From assembly GCA_938045585.1 (NCBI GenBank), contig CALIAU010000012.1, forward strand, positions 175,194-239,193: a stretch of DNA of 64,000 bases. Reading direction: 5' to 3'. This document shows positions 1 to 9,217 of the stretch, in pieces. The stretch comes from an uncultured Saprospiraceae bacterium (lineage in GTDB: Bacteria > Bacteroidota > Bacteroidia > Chitinophagales > Saprospiraceae). The notes under the pieces were generated by a model, which did no database searches, had not been told where the DNA came from, and saw nothing but the letters and a program-made list of their open reading frames with translations. Position 1 is the first letter of the stretch. Each line of letters begins with the position of its first letter. Made by a program: the position numbers and the translations under genes.

Positions 1-105
1 ACTTGATTACATAAAACAATACAAAGCGAAATAAATTCATGTAAGAATTACTAAATTGTATATGTTATAATTAAAAATATTTAGAATTATCTAAAATCAA
101 TAGTT

Positions 106-1443
106 ATGAGGATTCTTTTTTTATTAATCATTCTGGGCCTTCATCTTACTTCAGCGCAGGCACAAGATTTTGAATTTATAAACTATTCAAAAAATCTAGA
201 TGTAGATGTTATCCTAGCGGAGGATCATGACCAAGATGGAGACTTAGACCTTCTAACTGTAGCGTTCAATAGTGGAGAAGATATATTCTATATCATAGAC
301 AATGATGGTTCTGGCACTTTTAGTTTTGAAGAGAAAATAATTATGGATGATGTTGATATAACTTGGCCAAAGTTTGGGGACTTAAATGGGGATGGTTTAT
401 CAGATATGGTATTCTCCCAAAGAAGCAATAATGAAATTTTTGTTCAATTGAATCAAGGTGATGGGAGTTTTGAAAAACAGAGCTTAGATATTTTTGATAT
501 TCAAGATTTCACTATAACAGATCGGGATGGCGATGGAGACATGGACCTAATAGGAACGAATGAAGACTTAACAAGAATTCATATCTACGAAAATTCAGGT
601 GATTTAAATTTTACATTGACTCAAACACTAGGTACATCATATGAGGATGTGGAGGACTATGTTGTAGGAGATTTTAACCAAGATGGAATTGCTGATATTG
701 CATATTTAGGAAAGACTTCATTCACTGAAAGTTCAGTTGATATATTTATAAGTGATGGCTTATATGTATATATAGGATCCCAGTTAGCAAATGAATTTGG
801 TGGTCCTAGATCTGTTGCATTTCATGATTATGATGGAGATGGTCAAACTGAACTTATCGCGCATAGGAGTTCCGAACTGAGAGCCTTTTCTTTTATTGAA
901 GAAAATCAATTTGCAGAAACCAGTCTCGTAAGTATGTCTTCTATTACTTCCTTCAACTTTGGGGATTTGACCAATGATGGCCTAGCTGATATTGTAGTAG
1001 GCTTTAATGCAAGCGATGTTCTTCTGTATACCTATCAACCCATGTCGCAATTATTATATTCAGAATCTAATGTAGGCACAGTATTCCCTGCATTTTCACC
1101 AAATATTGGTGATTTCGATGGGGATGGACTAAACGACATTGCAATTTTAAGTTTATTTGATTTAACATTTTTTAGAAACAAGGGAGTGCCCTCATCTACA
1201 TACGATGATGACATCATGAAGGATGTAATTGTCTACCCAAATCCATTTAACTCAAAGATTCATATCGAAGATGATAGTCGAAAGGATGTACAATTTCAAA
1301 TACGTGATCTGAATAATAAATTGATTGTCACAACAAAGAAGCGTGTTATTTCAGCTCCCCACCTAAGTTCTGGAATCTACTCCCTAACTATACAGGATAA
1401 TAAAACACATGAAGTAAAAACTATTAAATTGATTAAGCGATAA
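106..1443 (+). CDS. Secreted FG-GAP/VCBS repeat protein with T9SS sorting domain
   Basis: This 445-residue protein is probably exported and then secreted or surface-anchored by the type IX system. Residues 1-20 form a signal peptide ending in AQAQ. The body carries seven Asp/Gly-rich FG-GAP or VCBS-like calcium-loop motifs, such as DHDQDGDLD, GDLNGDGLSD, DRDGDGDMD, GDFNQDGIAD and GDFDGDGLND, which in known families build a beta-propeller. The last 75 residues look like a type A Por sorting domain: VYPNPFNSKIHI near the start of the domain, SSGIYSLTI, and a basic KLIKR end. The gene stands alone and ends about 100 bp before the convergent trhO gene. The substrate or binding partner cannot be read from the sequence. 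Confidence 0.85.
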   Translation: MRILFLLIILGLHLTSAQAQDFEFINYSKNLDVDVILAEDHDQDGDLDLLTVAFNSGEDIFYIIDNDGSGTFSFEEKIIMDDVDITWPKFGDLNGDGLSDMVFSQRSNNEIFVQLNQGDGSFEKQSLDIFDIQDFTITDRDGDGDMDLIGTNEDLTRIHIYENSGDLNFTLTQTLGTSYEDVEDYVVGDFNQDGIADIAYLGKTSFTESSVDIFISDGLYVYIGSQLANEFGGPRSVAFHDYDGDGQTELIAHRSSELRAFSFIEENQFAETSLVSMSSITSFNFGDLTNDGLADIVVGFNASDVLLYTYQPMSQLLYSESNVGTVFPAFSPNIGDFDGDGLNDIAILSLFDLTFFRNKGVPSSTYDDDIMKDVIVYPNPFNSKIHIEDDSRKDVQFQIRDLNNKLIVTTKKRVISAPHLSSGIYSLTIQDNKTHEVKTIKLIKR

Positions 1444-1541
1444 GTGAAAGGCGTATTGTAATCGTTTTGTTTTCTAGCGCAGCTAAAAAGTAGAAGATAT
1501 TGAATGTATTCTAGATTAAGGAACTTCTTAAAAACTGAGTT

Positions 1542-2582
1542 CTACCCTAGCCCTTCGCCTTTCTTAGACGCCTTATATCTCCCCTTGCCAAACTTAGTCC
1601 CATTAAACTCCATGCTAGGCTTTAGGCGGTCTTGCTCCTCTTTATCCAATTTTATAAAATCACTGCATTTGGCCGAACAACAGTTATCATATTTCTCCTT
1701 ACAGGCATCACATTGGATAAATAATATATGGCAGGCTTCATTAGCACAGTTCGTATGTTGATCGTCCTTGCTTCCGCACTGGTGACAGTTTGAAATCACA
1801 TCTTCCGTAATGCGCTCCCCTAGGCGTTCGTCAAAAACAAAATTCTTTCCTATAAACTTATTGTCTAGTCCCTGCTTTTCTACCTGACGGGTATACTCGA
1901 TAATACCTCCTTCCAACTGATAGACTTTTTGAAAGCCCCTATGTTTAAAATAGGCACTAGCTTTCTCACAACGTATTCCTCCAGTACAGTACATGACTAT
2001 GTTCTTGTCTCTATGTTCGTCTAGAATATCTTCCACAATAGGAAGTGACTCCCGAAAGGTTTCTACATCTGGTTTTATTGCATCTTTAAAATGCCCTACC
2101 TCGCTTTCATAGTGATTGCGCATATCTACAATCACTGTATCTTCCTTACTCGTGATTTCATTAAAATGTTCAGCTGTAAGATGCACCCCTGTCTTGCTCG
2201 CATCAAAACTAGAATCGTCTAAGCCATCTGCCACTATCTTATGTCGCTTCTTGATAGTCAATTTAAAAAAGGACTTTCCATCATCTTCAATGGCCTTGTT
2301 TAATCTAATCCCTTGCAAGAAGAGAATCTTGTCTAGGGTCTGTCTAAGCTTTTCTTCTTTTTTAGTAGGTACACTGATCTGGGCATTGATGCCTTCATGG
2401 GCTACATAGATGCGTCCGAGTACACCTACTCTTTCTAAAAGGATATAGAGGTGATCGCGAAACAAATTCAAGTTTAGAATTTGGGCGTATTGGTAGAACG
2501 AGATTGTCGTCCGGGGTTCGTTGTCAGCAAGCAGTTGCTCCTTGAGCACTTCCTTGTTTACTTTGTTATGATATTTACTCAT
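1542..2582 (-). CDS. trhO: tRNA uridine(34) hydroxylase, rhodanese family
   Basis: TrhO (YceA) proteins hydroxylate uridine 34 of certain tRNAs on the way to 5-carboxymethoxyuridine. The product has the family layout: an N-terminal ferredoxin-like domain (AHEGINAQIS), a rhodanese domain with the active-site loop YCTGGIRCEKA, and a Cys-rich C-terminus (CHQCG, CANEACH, CDACKEKYDNCC) that looks metal-binding. I chose the ATG at 2582, giving 346 residues. An in-frame TTG at 2609 would add nine residues, but no family match is visible in them. The gene stands alone, convergent with the secreted protein on its left. Identification is strong because the catalytic loop is typical of the family. Confidence 0.93.
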   Translation of the reverse strand: MSKYHNKVNKEVLKEQLLADNEPRTTISFYQYAQILNLNLFRDHLYILLERVGVLGRIYVAHEGINAQISVPTKKEEKLRQTLDKILFLQGIRLNKAIEDDGKSFFKLTIKKRHKIVADGLDDSSFDASKTGVHLTAEHFNEITSKEDTVIVDMRNHYESEVGHFKDAIKPDVETFRESLPIVEDILDEHRDKNIVMYCTGGIRCEKASAYFKHRGFQKVYQLEGGIIEYTRQVEKQGLDNKFIGKNFVFDERLGERITEDVISNCHQCGSKDDQHTNCANEACHILFIQCDACKEKYDNCCSAKCSDFIKLDKEEQDRLKPSMEFNGTKFGKGRYKASKKGEGLG

Positions 2583-2731
2583 CGCTTTTGCAGGAAACGT
2601 GAGGGACAAAGGTAGAGAAAAAAGACGCTAGATGATAGAGCTGAGACGCTAGATTTTGTGGAATAGCCAAAAGGAAGTTTAGGCTTGATATATGTGGACT
2701 CAGCTTAATGAGAATTAATACTCACTATAAA

Positions 2732-3490
2732 TCAAGAACCTGACTTAATCCTTCTTAATAATTCTGTCTTCTTAGTGCTTGAAACTATTAATTCAGTTCC
2801 GTTTTCCAAAACTATAGTACCTCCCTTTCCCTTAATATAGCGCGTCACGTATTCTAGATTAACGATATAAGATCGGTGTATTCTACAAAATCCAAATTCA
2901 GATAAGGCAGATTCATAAAACTTGAGGTTACGGCATATAAGAGACTTTTTTCCGTTTTTAAAATAGAAACAAGTAAAATTATCCTGTGCTTCACAATACA
3001 TTATCTCAGCCATTTTCACTACATCAAAGCCCTCCATTAAAGGCAATACCAACTTTCTATTTTGTGATGTAATAACGCTCATATTATCAATGAGTATTTG
3101 CGCATGGCTAATTTTATCTTTTTGCATAATGCGCTGGGCAACACTGTCTACTGCCTTTTCTAATTCTTCAATATCGACAGGTTTAAGCAGATAATGTGCT
3201 GCACTTAGGTTAAATGCTTGGATTGCATACTGGCTAAAAGCTGTTACAAATATTATTTCGAAGTTAATCTCACCCCATGATTCTAACAAGTCAAATGCAT
3301 TGCCTCTAGGCATTTCGATATCTAGAAAAACAAGGTCTGGCGCCTTTTTGAGAATGGCTGCTTTGGCTTCATGAATGTCTTCACAAGTAGCTAGAAGAGA
3401 AATCTGTGGGCAATATTTACCTATGTAATTTTGCAAGGATTCTCTGCTGTCTTGCTCATCATCTACGATTATGGCTGTAATATTGCTCAC
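2732..3490 (-). CDS. LytTR-family response regulator
   Basis: This 252-residue regulator has a receiver domain (residues 1-120) with the acidic pair D10/D11 (VDDEQD) and phosphoacceptor D57 in FLDIEMPRG. A LytTR DNA-binding domain follows at about 150-250 (IMYCEAQDNFTCFYF, RIHRSYIVNLEYV). LytTR proteins bind direct repeats upstream of target promoters. The start is GTG at 3490-3488. The gene lies only 3 nt downstream of the histidine kinase gene and is surely co-transcribed with it. The signal sensed and the targets are not visible; in Bacteroidota such pairs control diverse surface and secretion genes. Confidence 0.92.
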   Translation of the reverse strand: MSNITAIIVDDEQDSRESLQNYIGKYCPQISLLATCEDIHEAKAAILKKAPDLVFLDIEMPRGNAFDLLESWGEINFEIIFVTAFSQYAIQAFNLSAAHYLLKPVDIEELEKAVDSVAQRIMQKDKISHAQILIDNMSVITSQNRKLVLPLMEGFDVVKMAEIMYCEAQDNFTCFYFKNGKKSLICRNLKFYESALSEFGFCRIHRSYIVNLEYVTRYIKGKGGTIVLENGTELIVSSTKKTELLRRIKSGS

Positions 3491-3493
3491 AGT

Positions 3494-5401
3494 CTACATT
3501 GGTATTGTTATGGAAACAATGGTGCCTGCATCCAAATCCGAATCCTTTGCATCATCTATTTCTATCTTATAATTTTTATTGTACACCTTATTTATCAAAG
3601 CAAGACGTTCTGATACATTTTCCATGCCCGTACTTTTATATCTCCGTTGATTAATGGTTTTCAACTCTTTCGATCGCTCCCTACCTATTCCATCATCTTC
3701 TATGGTGACAACGAGATTATTATTTAATTCATTGACAGCAAGTTTTAACTTACCCTGTCCCTCTTTATATCGTAATCCATGCCATACCGCATTTTCAACA
3801 AAGGGCTGGATTAACATAGGCGGCACTTCTAACTCGTAGGCCTTGGCGGGTATATTCTTCTCAAATTCATATTCAAATTTATCTCTAAATCGAAAGTGTT
3901 CTAACTTAAGATACAATGCATTTAATTCCATTTCTTCTTCAAAGGGAACCAAATCTTTTTGAGAATGATCCAAAACCTTACGCATTAATTTAGAAAATTC
4001 AGACAAATACTTATTGGCTGCTTTTTCATCATTTTTAGCAATGAAATTATTCACTGAATTCAGAGCATTGAAAATAAAGTGTGGGTTCATTTGTGTGCGT
4101 AAGGACTTTAATAATAAAAGTTGATTTGCTTTACGCTTCGCCTTGACATTCTTATTGATAAAATAAAAGAACACCAGTGAACCTGCTAATAACAATGACA
4201 ATAAGCCTATTAGCCATCTTTGTGAACTCACCTGAGATTGCAAGAGTTCCTTATCCTTTTGACGCAGAGTATTGTCTTTCTCACCGATATCGATTTTTTG
4301 TTGCCCCTGTACAATAGCAACGCTTTGATTCAGCTCTTCTCTTAACTCTTCTATTGCTAGTTCTTTTGCTTCGATATATTTTTCGAAATCAGCTAAGGCC
4401 GTGTTAATAGCCCCCTTCTTCTGATTTATTTCTGCAGACTTTTTATAGACCTCTGCAACGTAGACGGCTGCGGTATTTGTATTAATTGCCTGTTTTGCTA
4501 ACTGAATAAAACCTTGTGCCTCTTTTAATTTATTTTCTTCTTCGTATAAGGAGGCCACTTCTAGGTTTTCCCGAACAGCAATTTCAGCTAAATTTTCCAT
4601 TTTCCCAGCTGCAGGCAACTTAGTTCTTGGGGCATCTATTTTTTCAACGTTGCTAATATTTACATTATCTAAAATGTCCTTGCGCGCTTTCTCAATCTCC
4701 TTGTAATCATTTTTATCCGCTTTACTAGGGAGGTTCTTTATTGAGTTCTCTAAGGACCGGGAAGCATTTGTATAATCATTATTTTGAGAATATCCTTGCG
4801 AGCGTTTTGCTTCAATCTGAGCCTTTTCTAAGCTATCCAATGTATAGTTAGACCTGACCCTCTCTAGTTGAGAAAATGTTTCTTCAACATTCCCAAGTAA
4901 TAATTCTACATCTGCTAAACCCACTTCACAACGTTGACTTAGTTTTTGATCTTCTTTAATTTCAATACATCGTGTAAAATTTATTTTGGCATCCTCTGCA
5001 GCTTCTTTTCTCAGGTACATTTGGCCAATTTTATAGTAGAGCAATTTCTTTTCGCCAAAATATTTTGTTTTCGCCAATAATTCGAGTCCCTGCGTATATC
5101 TGCTAATTGCTAAATCAAGTTGATCGATATTACTGTTAATATCCCCTAACAGGGTATAGGCACTTGCAACCAAATCCACTTGCAATCCTTTTTTAGAATA
5201 GGAATTTGATTTATTATTTAGAAAGCCATCAATGATTTTAATGGCTCCATTCGGATCCGAGATGTGTATATCACGCGCATGCTCTAACAACTCTTCATGA
5301 GACAGCTGCGCATTCTTGTTTACTTTTAATTTCTTCTGTCCCACTACCTTAGCAGAAAAGAAAATCAAACAAATGAATAATATGTATACTCTTAGGGTCA
5401 T
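3494..5401 (-). CDS. TPR-containing LytS-type sensor histidine kinase
   Basis: This membrane sensor kinase is the partner of the adjacent LytTR regulator. From the ATG at 5401 there is a signal-like hydrophobic N-terminus (VYILFICLIFFSAKVVGQ), a long helical periplasmic region with tetratricopeptide-like repeats, a coiled-coil stretch, and one membrane segment near residue 400 (WLIGLLSLLLAGSLVFFYFI). The cytoplasmic His_kinase domain follows, with phospho-His441 in QMNPHFIFNALNS and an ATP-binding domain (PPMLIQPFVENAVWHGL, DDGIGRERS). A GTG at 5428 would extend the protein by nine residues; I prefer the ATG because it gives a normal signal sequence. The TPR sensor suggests a protein or peptide ligand, which is inference. 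Confidence 0.92.
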   Translation of the reverse strand: MTLRVYILFICLIFFSAKVVGQKKLKVNKNAQLSHEELLEHARDIHISDPNGAIKIIDGFLNNKSNSYSKKGLQVDLVASAYTLLGDINSNIDQLDLAISRYTQGLELLAKTKYFGEKKLLYYKIGQMYLRKEAAEDAKINFTRCIEIKEDQKLSQRCEVGLADVELLLGNVEETFSQLERVRSNYTLDSLEKAQIEAKRSQGYSQNNDYTNASRSLENSIKNLPSKADKNDYKEIEKARKDILDNVNISNVEKIDAPRTKLPAAGKMENLAEIAVRENLEVASLYEEENKLKEAQGFIQLAKQAINTNTAAVYVAEVYKKSAEINQKKGAINTALADFEKYIEAKELAIEELREELNQSVAIVQGQQKIDIGEKDNTLRQKDKELLQSQVSSQRWLIGLLSLLLAGSLVFFYFINKNVKAKRKANQLLLLKSLRTQMNPHFIFNALNSVNNFIAKNDEKAANKYLSEFSKLMRKVLDHSQKDLVPFEEEMELNALYLKLEHFRFRDKFEYEFEKNIPAKAYELEVPPMLIQPFVENAVWHGLRYKEGQGKLKLAVNELNNNLVVTIEDDGIGRERSKELKTINQRRYKSTGMENVSERLALINKVYNKNYKIEIDDAKDSDLDAGTIVSITIPM

Positions 5402-5614
5402 ACAAGAATAAATATACAACACTTTCACTCTCCATGTTTTTTAGTCTAATACTAAAAACAGCTAAATAGTTTGCTTTACCAAGTCAGATGGCAGCTTTAC
5501 GGAGTTAATGTATACGCTCACCATGTATAGGTTTTATTTCTTCTTTTTTCGATCGAAATTGAAGTCGTTACACTCAATTTATTAACCCTCTCCTTTCTAA
5601 AAAATAATGCTATC

Positions 5615-6832
5615 ATGAAAATACAAAAAGTATATGTAAGCCTCTTCGCCATTCTCTTCACACTTGGTATTGGAAAATATTTAGTAAAAGCAGAATCATA
5701 TAGAGACAGCCCTCTCATCACTAAAGAACACCATCCTGAGGAGTCTGCAGAATCAAAAGCCTTTAGTATTAAACCATCGGTGACCGATGAAAACAGTATC
5801 AAAGTCGCTTTGTTATTAGACACCAGTGGATCTATGAATGGCTTGATTGAGCAGGCCAAATCGCAGTTATGGCAAATCCTGAATCAATTAGCAGGTACAC
5901 AAAGAACAGATGGGCAAGATACTAGACTAGAAATTGCCTTGTACGAATATGGGAATCCTTCAAGAACAGACAGTAGAGATAAACAAATTAAGCAACTCAG
6001 TCCCTTTACTTCTGACATGGACTTGATATCAAAAGAATTATTTTCCTTAACCACCAATGGTGGGGAAGAATATTGTGGTCAAACAATATGGACATCTCTC
6101 ACTGAGCTTGCTTGGGGAGAGAACATCAAGGATCTTAAAATGATTTATATCGCAGGCAACGAACCATTTACACAGGGCCCTGTACAGTTTTCTACTGCTT
6201 GTCAGAAAGCAAGTGATAATGATATTGTCATCAATACAATCTTCTGCGGCAATTGGGATGAAGGAGTACGTACGTCATGGAAGGAGGGAGCAGACATAGG
6301 CAAAGGAGAATACATGAACATAGACCATAATAAAAAAACCACCTATGTGGAAACACCCTTTGACAAGGAGATTAGCGAATTAAATACACGATTAAACAAT
6401 ACCTATATCCCTTATGGTAAAAAAGGAGCAGAAAAATCGCATAATCAAAAGCAACAAGACAGCAATGCAGGCAGCTACAGTCTTGCAAATATGGCTGATA
6501 GAGCTGTATTCAAAAGTTCAAAAAAGTACAAAGCAGAGGACTGGGACCTTATAGATGCTTATAAAAAAGATAAGAATGTTTTAAATAACAAGAAAGCGCT
6601 TCCAGATGACTTACAAGCATTGAGCATGGATGCATTAGAGGCAAAGATTCAGAAAATTATTGCAGAAAGAGATCAAATCAAAGAAAGTATTCAGGATAAT
6701 AATATCCTCCGTGAAAAATACATCCGTGACAATTCTGACTTAGTAGACGAAGACAAGACTTTAAAAAACTCCATAAAGAAGTCCATTGAAAAACATGCAA
6801 AGAAAAAGGGCTATGCCTTAGACAAGAATTAA
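5615..6832 (+). CDS. von Willebrand factor type A domain protein, exported
   Basis: The 405-residue product begins with a hydrophobic signal or anchor segment (VSLFAILFTLGIG), so it probably acts in the periplasm or at a membrane. A VWA domain spans about residues 60-260. Its metal-ion-dependent adhesion site is visible as VALLLDTSGSM, with D69, S71 and S73 of the DxSxS motif. The C-terminal third is Lys/Glu-rich and helical (AEDWDLIDAY to the end), suggesting a coiled coil. The next gene starts 32 bp downstream on the same strand and is probably co-transcribed. VWA domains bind protein partners through Mg2+; the partner here is unknown. Confidence 0.85.
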   Translation: MKIQKVYVSLFAILFTLGIGKYLVKAESYRDSPLITKEHHPEESAESKAFSIKPSVTDENSIKVALLLDTSGSMNGLIEQAKSQLWQILNQLAGTQRTDGQDTRLEIALYEYGNPSRTDSRDKQIKQLSPFTSDMDLISKELFSLTTNGGEEYCGQTIWTSLTELAWGENIKDLKMIYIAGNEPFTQGPVQFSTACQKASDNDIVINTIFCGNWDEGVRTSWKEGADIGKGEYMNIDHNKKTTYVETPFDKEISELNTRLNNTYIPYGKKGAEKSHNQKQQDSNAGSYSLANMADRAVFKSSKKYKAEDWDLIDAYKKDKNVLNNKKALPDDLQALSMDALEAKIQKIIAERDQIKESIQDNNILREKYIRDNSDLVDEDKTLKNSIKKSIEKHAKKKGYALDKN

Positions 6833-6864
6833 TTTTTTTCATTACTAACAAAAAAAATAGACTC

Positions 6865-7608
6865 ATGAAATCACAATCATATTTCTCCATAGGCTTGCTA
6901 TTTTTGATAACGCTTGTTGTCAATGGACTCAAAACTAATCCAAGTATTCCTAAGGAAGTAGCCACACATAGGGTAGCATATGAACCTTCGTTTGCGGAAT
7001 TCCTTAGTCATTTTGAAAAGACAAGTCTTCCTTTTGCCGTCAAACTTTCTGACCTCAAAGGTGCACACATAAAAACCTTAGCTCATTCTAAGCCTAGAAA
7101 AATCAATTATAGAAAGAAAAACAATAATGCTGCATTTGGTACGCGGTTTATTCCAGAGCTTGCCTTTGGAGGTGGATTTTCTAGAATGGGGCCACCAAAA
7201 ATTGAGCCTGTAGCTAGGTTCTATCCTAATGAGGATATGGTAGCTGTTATCTATACCAGCTTACATAACTTTGGTTATGGTGCTAAGAGCTACAACTTAG
7301 TCATCTACAATCTGCAGGGGGAAATTGTATTTCCAAAAATGGAAGAAGACCATTATCGTTTATCTGGATATAATATTGGTGGAAAGTGGCCGCAAAAAAC
7401 TGTTACAAGTCAAATAGATGAGACAGGTTATGTATGGACAAAGACTTTTGAAAACCAGTTCGAAAAAGATGTGAAAGTAGAAGACCAATATAAAAGCCCA
7501 GTGATTGGCTTTAAGCTAAGTAACACTGAAGTTCTGAACCTAAATTCAAAAAGTGACTTACGTGCAATAAAAGAATATCCAAGTACTGCACACGTCTCTA
7601 TAGATTAA
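6865..7608 (+). CDS. Uncharacterised exported protein, partner of the VWA gene
   Basis: I do not recognise this 247-residue protein. Residues 8-21 (FSIGLLFLITLVVN) form a signal or anchor segment. The mature part has a basic stretch (KPRKINYRKKNNN) followed by a Gly-rich segment (FGGGFSRMGP) and a beta-rich region with aromatic residues (VAVIYTSLHNFGYGAKSYNLVIYN). No cysteine pairs or catalytic motif stand out. It starts 32 bp after the VWA gene, so the two are likely one transcription unit and may act together in the envelope. Confidence 0.7.
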   Translation: MKSQSYFSIGLLFLITLVVNGLKTNPSIPKEVATHRVAYEPSFAEFLSHFEKTSLPFAVKLSDLKGAHIKTLAHSKPRKINYRKKNNNAAFGTRFIPELAFGGGFSRMGPPKIEPVARFYPNEDMVAVIYTSLHNFGYGAKSYNLVIYNLQGEIVFPKMEEDHYRLSGYNIGGKWPQKTVTSQIDETGYVWTKTFENQFEKDVKVEDQYKSPVIGFKLSNTEVLNLNSKSDLRAIKEYPSTAHVSID

Positions 7609-7627
7609 AATTAGTTTAGCATTTCCA

Positions 7628-7668
7628 GCCTCACTAACGCTTTCTCTCAAGGACAGTTTTAGTGAGGC
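7628..7668 (+). terminator. Possible hairpin terminator after the VWA operon
   Basis: GCCTCACT (7628-7635) pairs with AGTGAGGC (7661-7668) around a 25-nt loop and is followed by an AT-rich tract without a clean U-run. It sits 20 bp after the stop codon of the uncharacterised exported protein. The long loop and weak tail make this tentative. Confidence 0.35.
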
Positions 7669-7699
7669 ATTTAATTATTCTTTCCTAGAATCAATTCCT

Positions 7700-8431
7700 A
7701 TGATACACATGTCCTCACTGCAGAAAAACTCCAAGACTATACTTTTGTCTAGTATCATTTTATTTTTCTCTTATCAAATGTTTAGGATTATATGGCCCTA
7801 TACCACTTGGAGAACTGATATTGATTTCTTGCAGACTAAATATCATATCATTCACCTCAGTTATTATAAGATGGCATTTTATGGACATATTTTTAGCAGC
7901 ATGTTAGTCTTGCCCGCTGGCGCTTTTCTGTTTTCAAATTGGCTTCTTAAAAATTTTTCTACACTGCATCGCTGGATTGGTAAAAGCTATGTAGGTCTCG
8001 TGTTATGCATCAGTGCTCCTACTGGAATGATCATGGCGTTTCATGCAAATGGCGGATGGATGGCTCAAGTTAGTTTCCTCATCTTAACACCTCTTTGGTG
8101 GTGGTCTACCTATTTAGGATATCGCACAGCACGACAGTTAGATTTCAAAGCGCATAAAAGATGGATGATCAGAAGTTACGCACTCACATTTTCTGCAATC
8201 TCTTTACGTCTTTATCAATTCATTCTAACTGCGTTTTCTCATCTAGAAGCAGAAACACAATACATACTTGTTTCATGGCTTAGCTGGATTGGAAATTTAA
8301 TTATGGTAGAGTTATGGTTAGAGAGAAAATCCTTAATGATGTGGATAGACAACTCTATAAGATTAAAGAAGATGCCGAAAGTTTTCTCTCAGATGAAGAG
8401 CTTGCCTACCTCAGGCAGGATGAAAGGATGA
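7700..8431 (+). CDS. DUF2306 family multi-pass membrane protein
   Basis: This 243-residue integral membrane protein has about six hydrophobic segments. It carries the DUF2306 hallmark region HRWIGKSYVGLVLCISAPTG, then GWMAQVSFLILTPLWWWSTY and FKAHKRWMIRSYALT, with conserved His and Arg residues. The function of the family is not established. ATG at 7700 or 7709 could be the start. The last ten or so residues (SLPTSGRMKG) are encoded by DNA that belongs to the repeat island that follows, so the original C-terminus may have ended differently. Confidence 0.85.
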   Translation: MIHMSSLQKNSKTILLSSIILFFSYQMFRIIWPYTTWRTDIDFLQTKYHIIHLSYYKMAFYGHIFSSMLVLPAGAFLFSNWLLKNFSTLHRWIGKSYVGLVLCISAPTGMIMAFHANGGWMAQVSFLILTPLWWWSTYLGYRTARQLDFKAHKRWMIRSYALTFSAISLRLYQFILTAFSHLEAETQYILVSWLSWIGNLIMVELWLERKSLMMWIDNSIRLKKMPKVFSQMKSLPTSGRMKG

Positions 8432-8468
8432 AGGGATGAAGGGCTTGCCTACCTAAGGTAGGAGAGCG
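8400..8468. repeat. Short palindromic repeat, two copies, with GGATGAAG units between
   Basis: GCTTGCCTACCTCAGGCAGG (8400-8419) and a near copy at 8443-8468 continuing into AGGAGAGCG flank three GGATGAA(A/G)-type units. A third copy of the element lies at 10991-11019. The core CCTACCT-nA-AGGTAGG is self-complementary. The first copy overlaps the end of the DUF2306 gene. Together with the element at 8508-8655, this accounts for most of the 402-bp gap between 8431 and 8834. Confidence 0.7.
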
Positions 8469-8507
8469 ATGCGATGTGTTTAGAGGGAGGTATGAAGGGA
8501 ACTGCCC

Positions 8508-8655
8508 GCGTGAGGGGCCTGCCTGCGTTCCTTGGAAGGCAGGTAGTAAGGGACCTGGTACAGGTGTCGCCGAAGGCGACAGAACCCCTGGATGACCCGA
8601 CCTACCTGCCTGCGCTCGCAGGCAGGCCCTCTTCATAGAAGAGGGGGTCACGCCC
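8508..8655 (+). repeat. Dispersed GC-rich intergenic element, copy 1
   Basis: This is bounded by GCGTGAGGGG on the left and GGGGTCACGCCC on the right, with GGATGACCCGACC inside. The same boundaries and inner motif occur at 47708-47801 and, reversed, at 17549-17664; a truncated reversed copy is at 36458-36522. Inside copy 1 are two further palindromes of the CCTGCCTGCG type and a hairpin GTCGCC-GAA-GGCGAC. No protein-coding signal is seen. Similar elements are, to my recollection, common between genes in Bacteroidota, but their role is unknown. Confidence 0.75.
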
Positions 8656-8779
8656 AAAAACGCCATATATCTAAAGAAATATGCAAGGAATAGTTAAATA
8701 TGATGATTAATGACCAAAAAACCTTGATATAGAGCCACTTAGGGACAATTTTAGACGTTCTAGCTTAAAATAAATAATT

Positions 8780-8787
8780 TATATTTG
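8780..8787 (+). promoter_or_regulatory. -7 box TATATTTG upstream of the DksA-like gene
   Basis: This matches the Bacteroidota primary sigma factor -7 consensus TAnnTTTG, 46 bp before the ATG at 8834. No clear -33 TTG is seen at the usual distance. Confidence 0.6.
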
Positions 8788-8833
8788 CAACTTTTAGGAA
8801 TCTAGCCTTGTATATACATTCAAACACACATTT

Positions 8834-9211
8834 ATGCCAGCTAAGAAACGTGAAAAAACGAAATACACGAAAAAAGAGCTAAAGATGTTCGATAAGATCA
8901 TCGATAAAAAGCTCGAGGAAGCGCAGGATCAATTAGAATATTATCTAAATCAGATCAAAGAACTCGCGCACAACGATGATGCTAAAGTCAAAGGACTGGA
9001 CGATGGAGTAGGAACTGCAGAGAGTGAACGCCTGCATAATATGGCGAACAGATTACGTAAACATGTACAGCATCTTAACAACGCCAAGCTTCGTATACAA
9101 AACGATGCCTATGGAACATGTAGAGTGTCAGGGAAATTAATTTCTGCTGAACGCCTTAAAGCGGTTCCACATGCGACGCTTTCTATAGAAGCTAAACAAA
9201 AAGCCCGATAA
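8834..9211 (+). CDS. DksA/TraR-type zinc-finger-like regulator
   Basis: This 125-residue protein is a short Bacteroidota DksA/TraR homologue. It has a Lys-rich N-terminus, a long helical hairpin (residues about 18-85) and the C-terminal block YGTCRVSGKLISAERLKAVP. DksA proteins enter the RNA polymerase secondary channel and tune initiation. Only one of the four zinc-binding Cys positions of E. coli DksA remains (TCRVSGK), so the finger probably does not bind zinc in the standard way. The stop is followed after 6 bp by lspA, an order often seen in this phylum, and the two are likely co-transcribed. Confidence 0.85.
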   Translation: MPAKKREKTKYTKKELKMFDKIIDKKLEEAQDQLEYYLNQIKELAHNDDAKVKGLDDGVGTAESERLHNMANRLRKHVQHLNNAKLRIQNDAYGTCRVSGKLISAERLKAVPHATLSIEAKQKAR

Positions 9212-9217
9212 AATAAC

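Noticed and set aside
1..105. A gene or RNA at the left edge
   Set aside because: The first 105 bases are AT-rich with no reading frame, hairpin or consensus promoter that I can support.
8406..8666. Minus-strand reading frame over the repeat island
   Set aside because: It consists of GC-rich repeat sequence with no recognisable domain, and the region is a dispersed element found elsewhere without an open frame.
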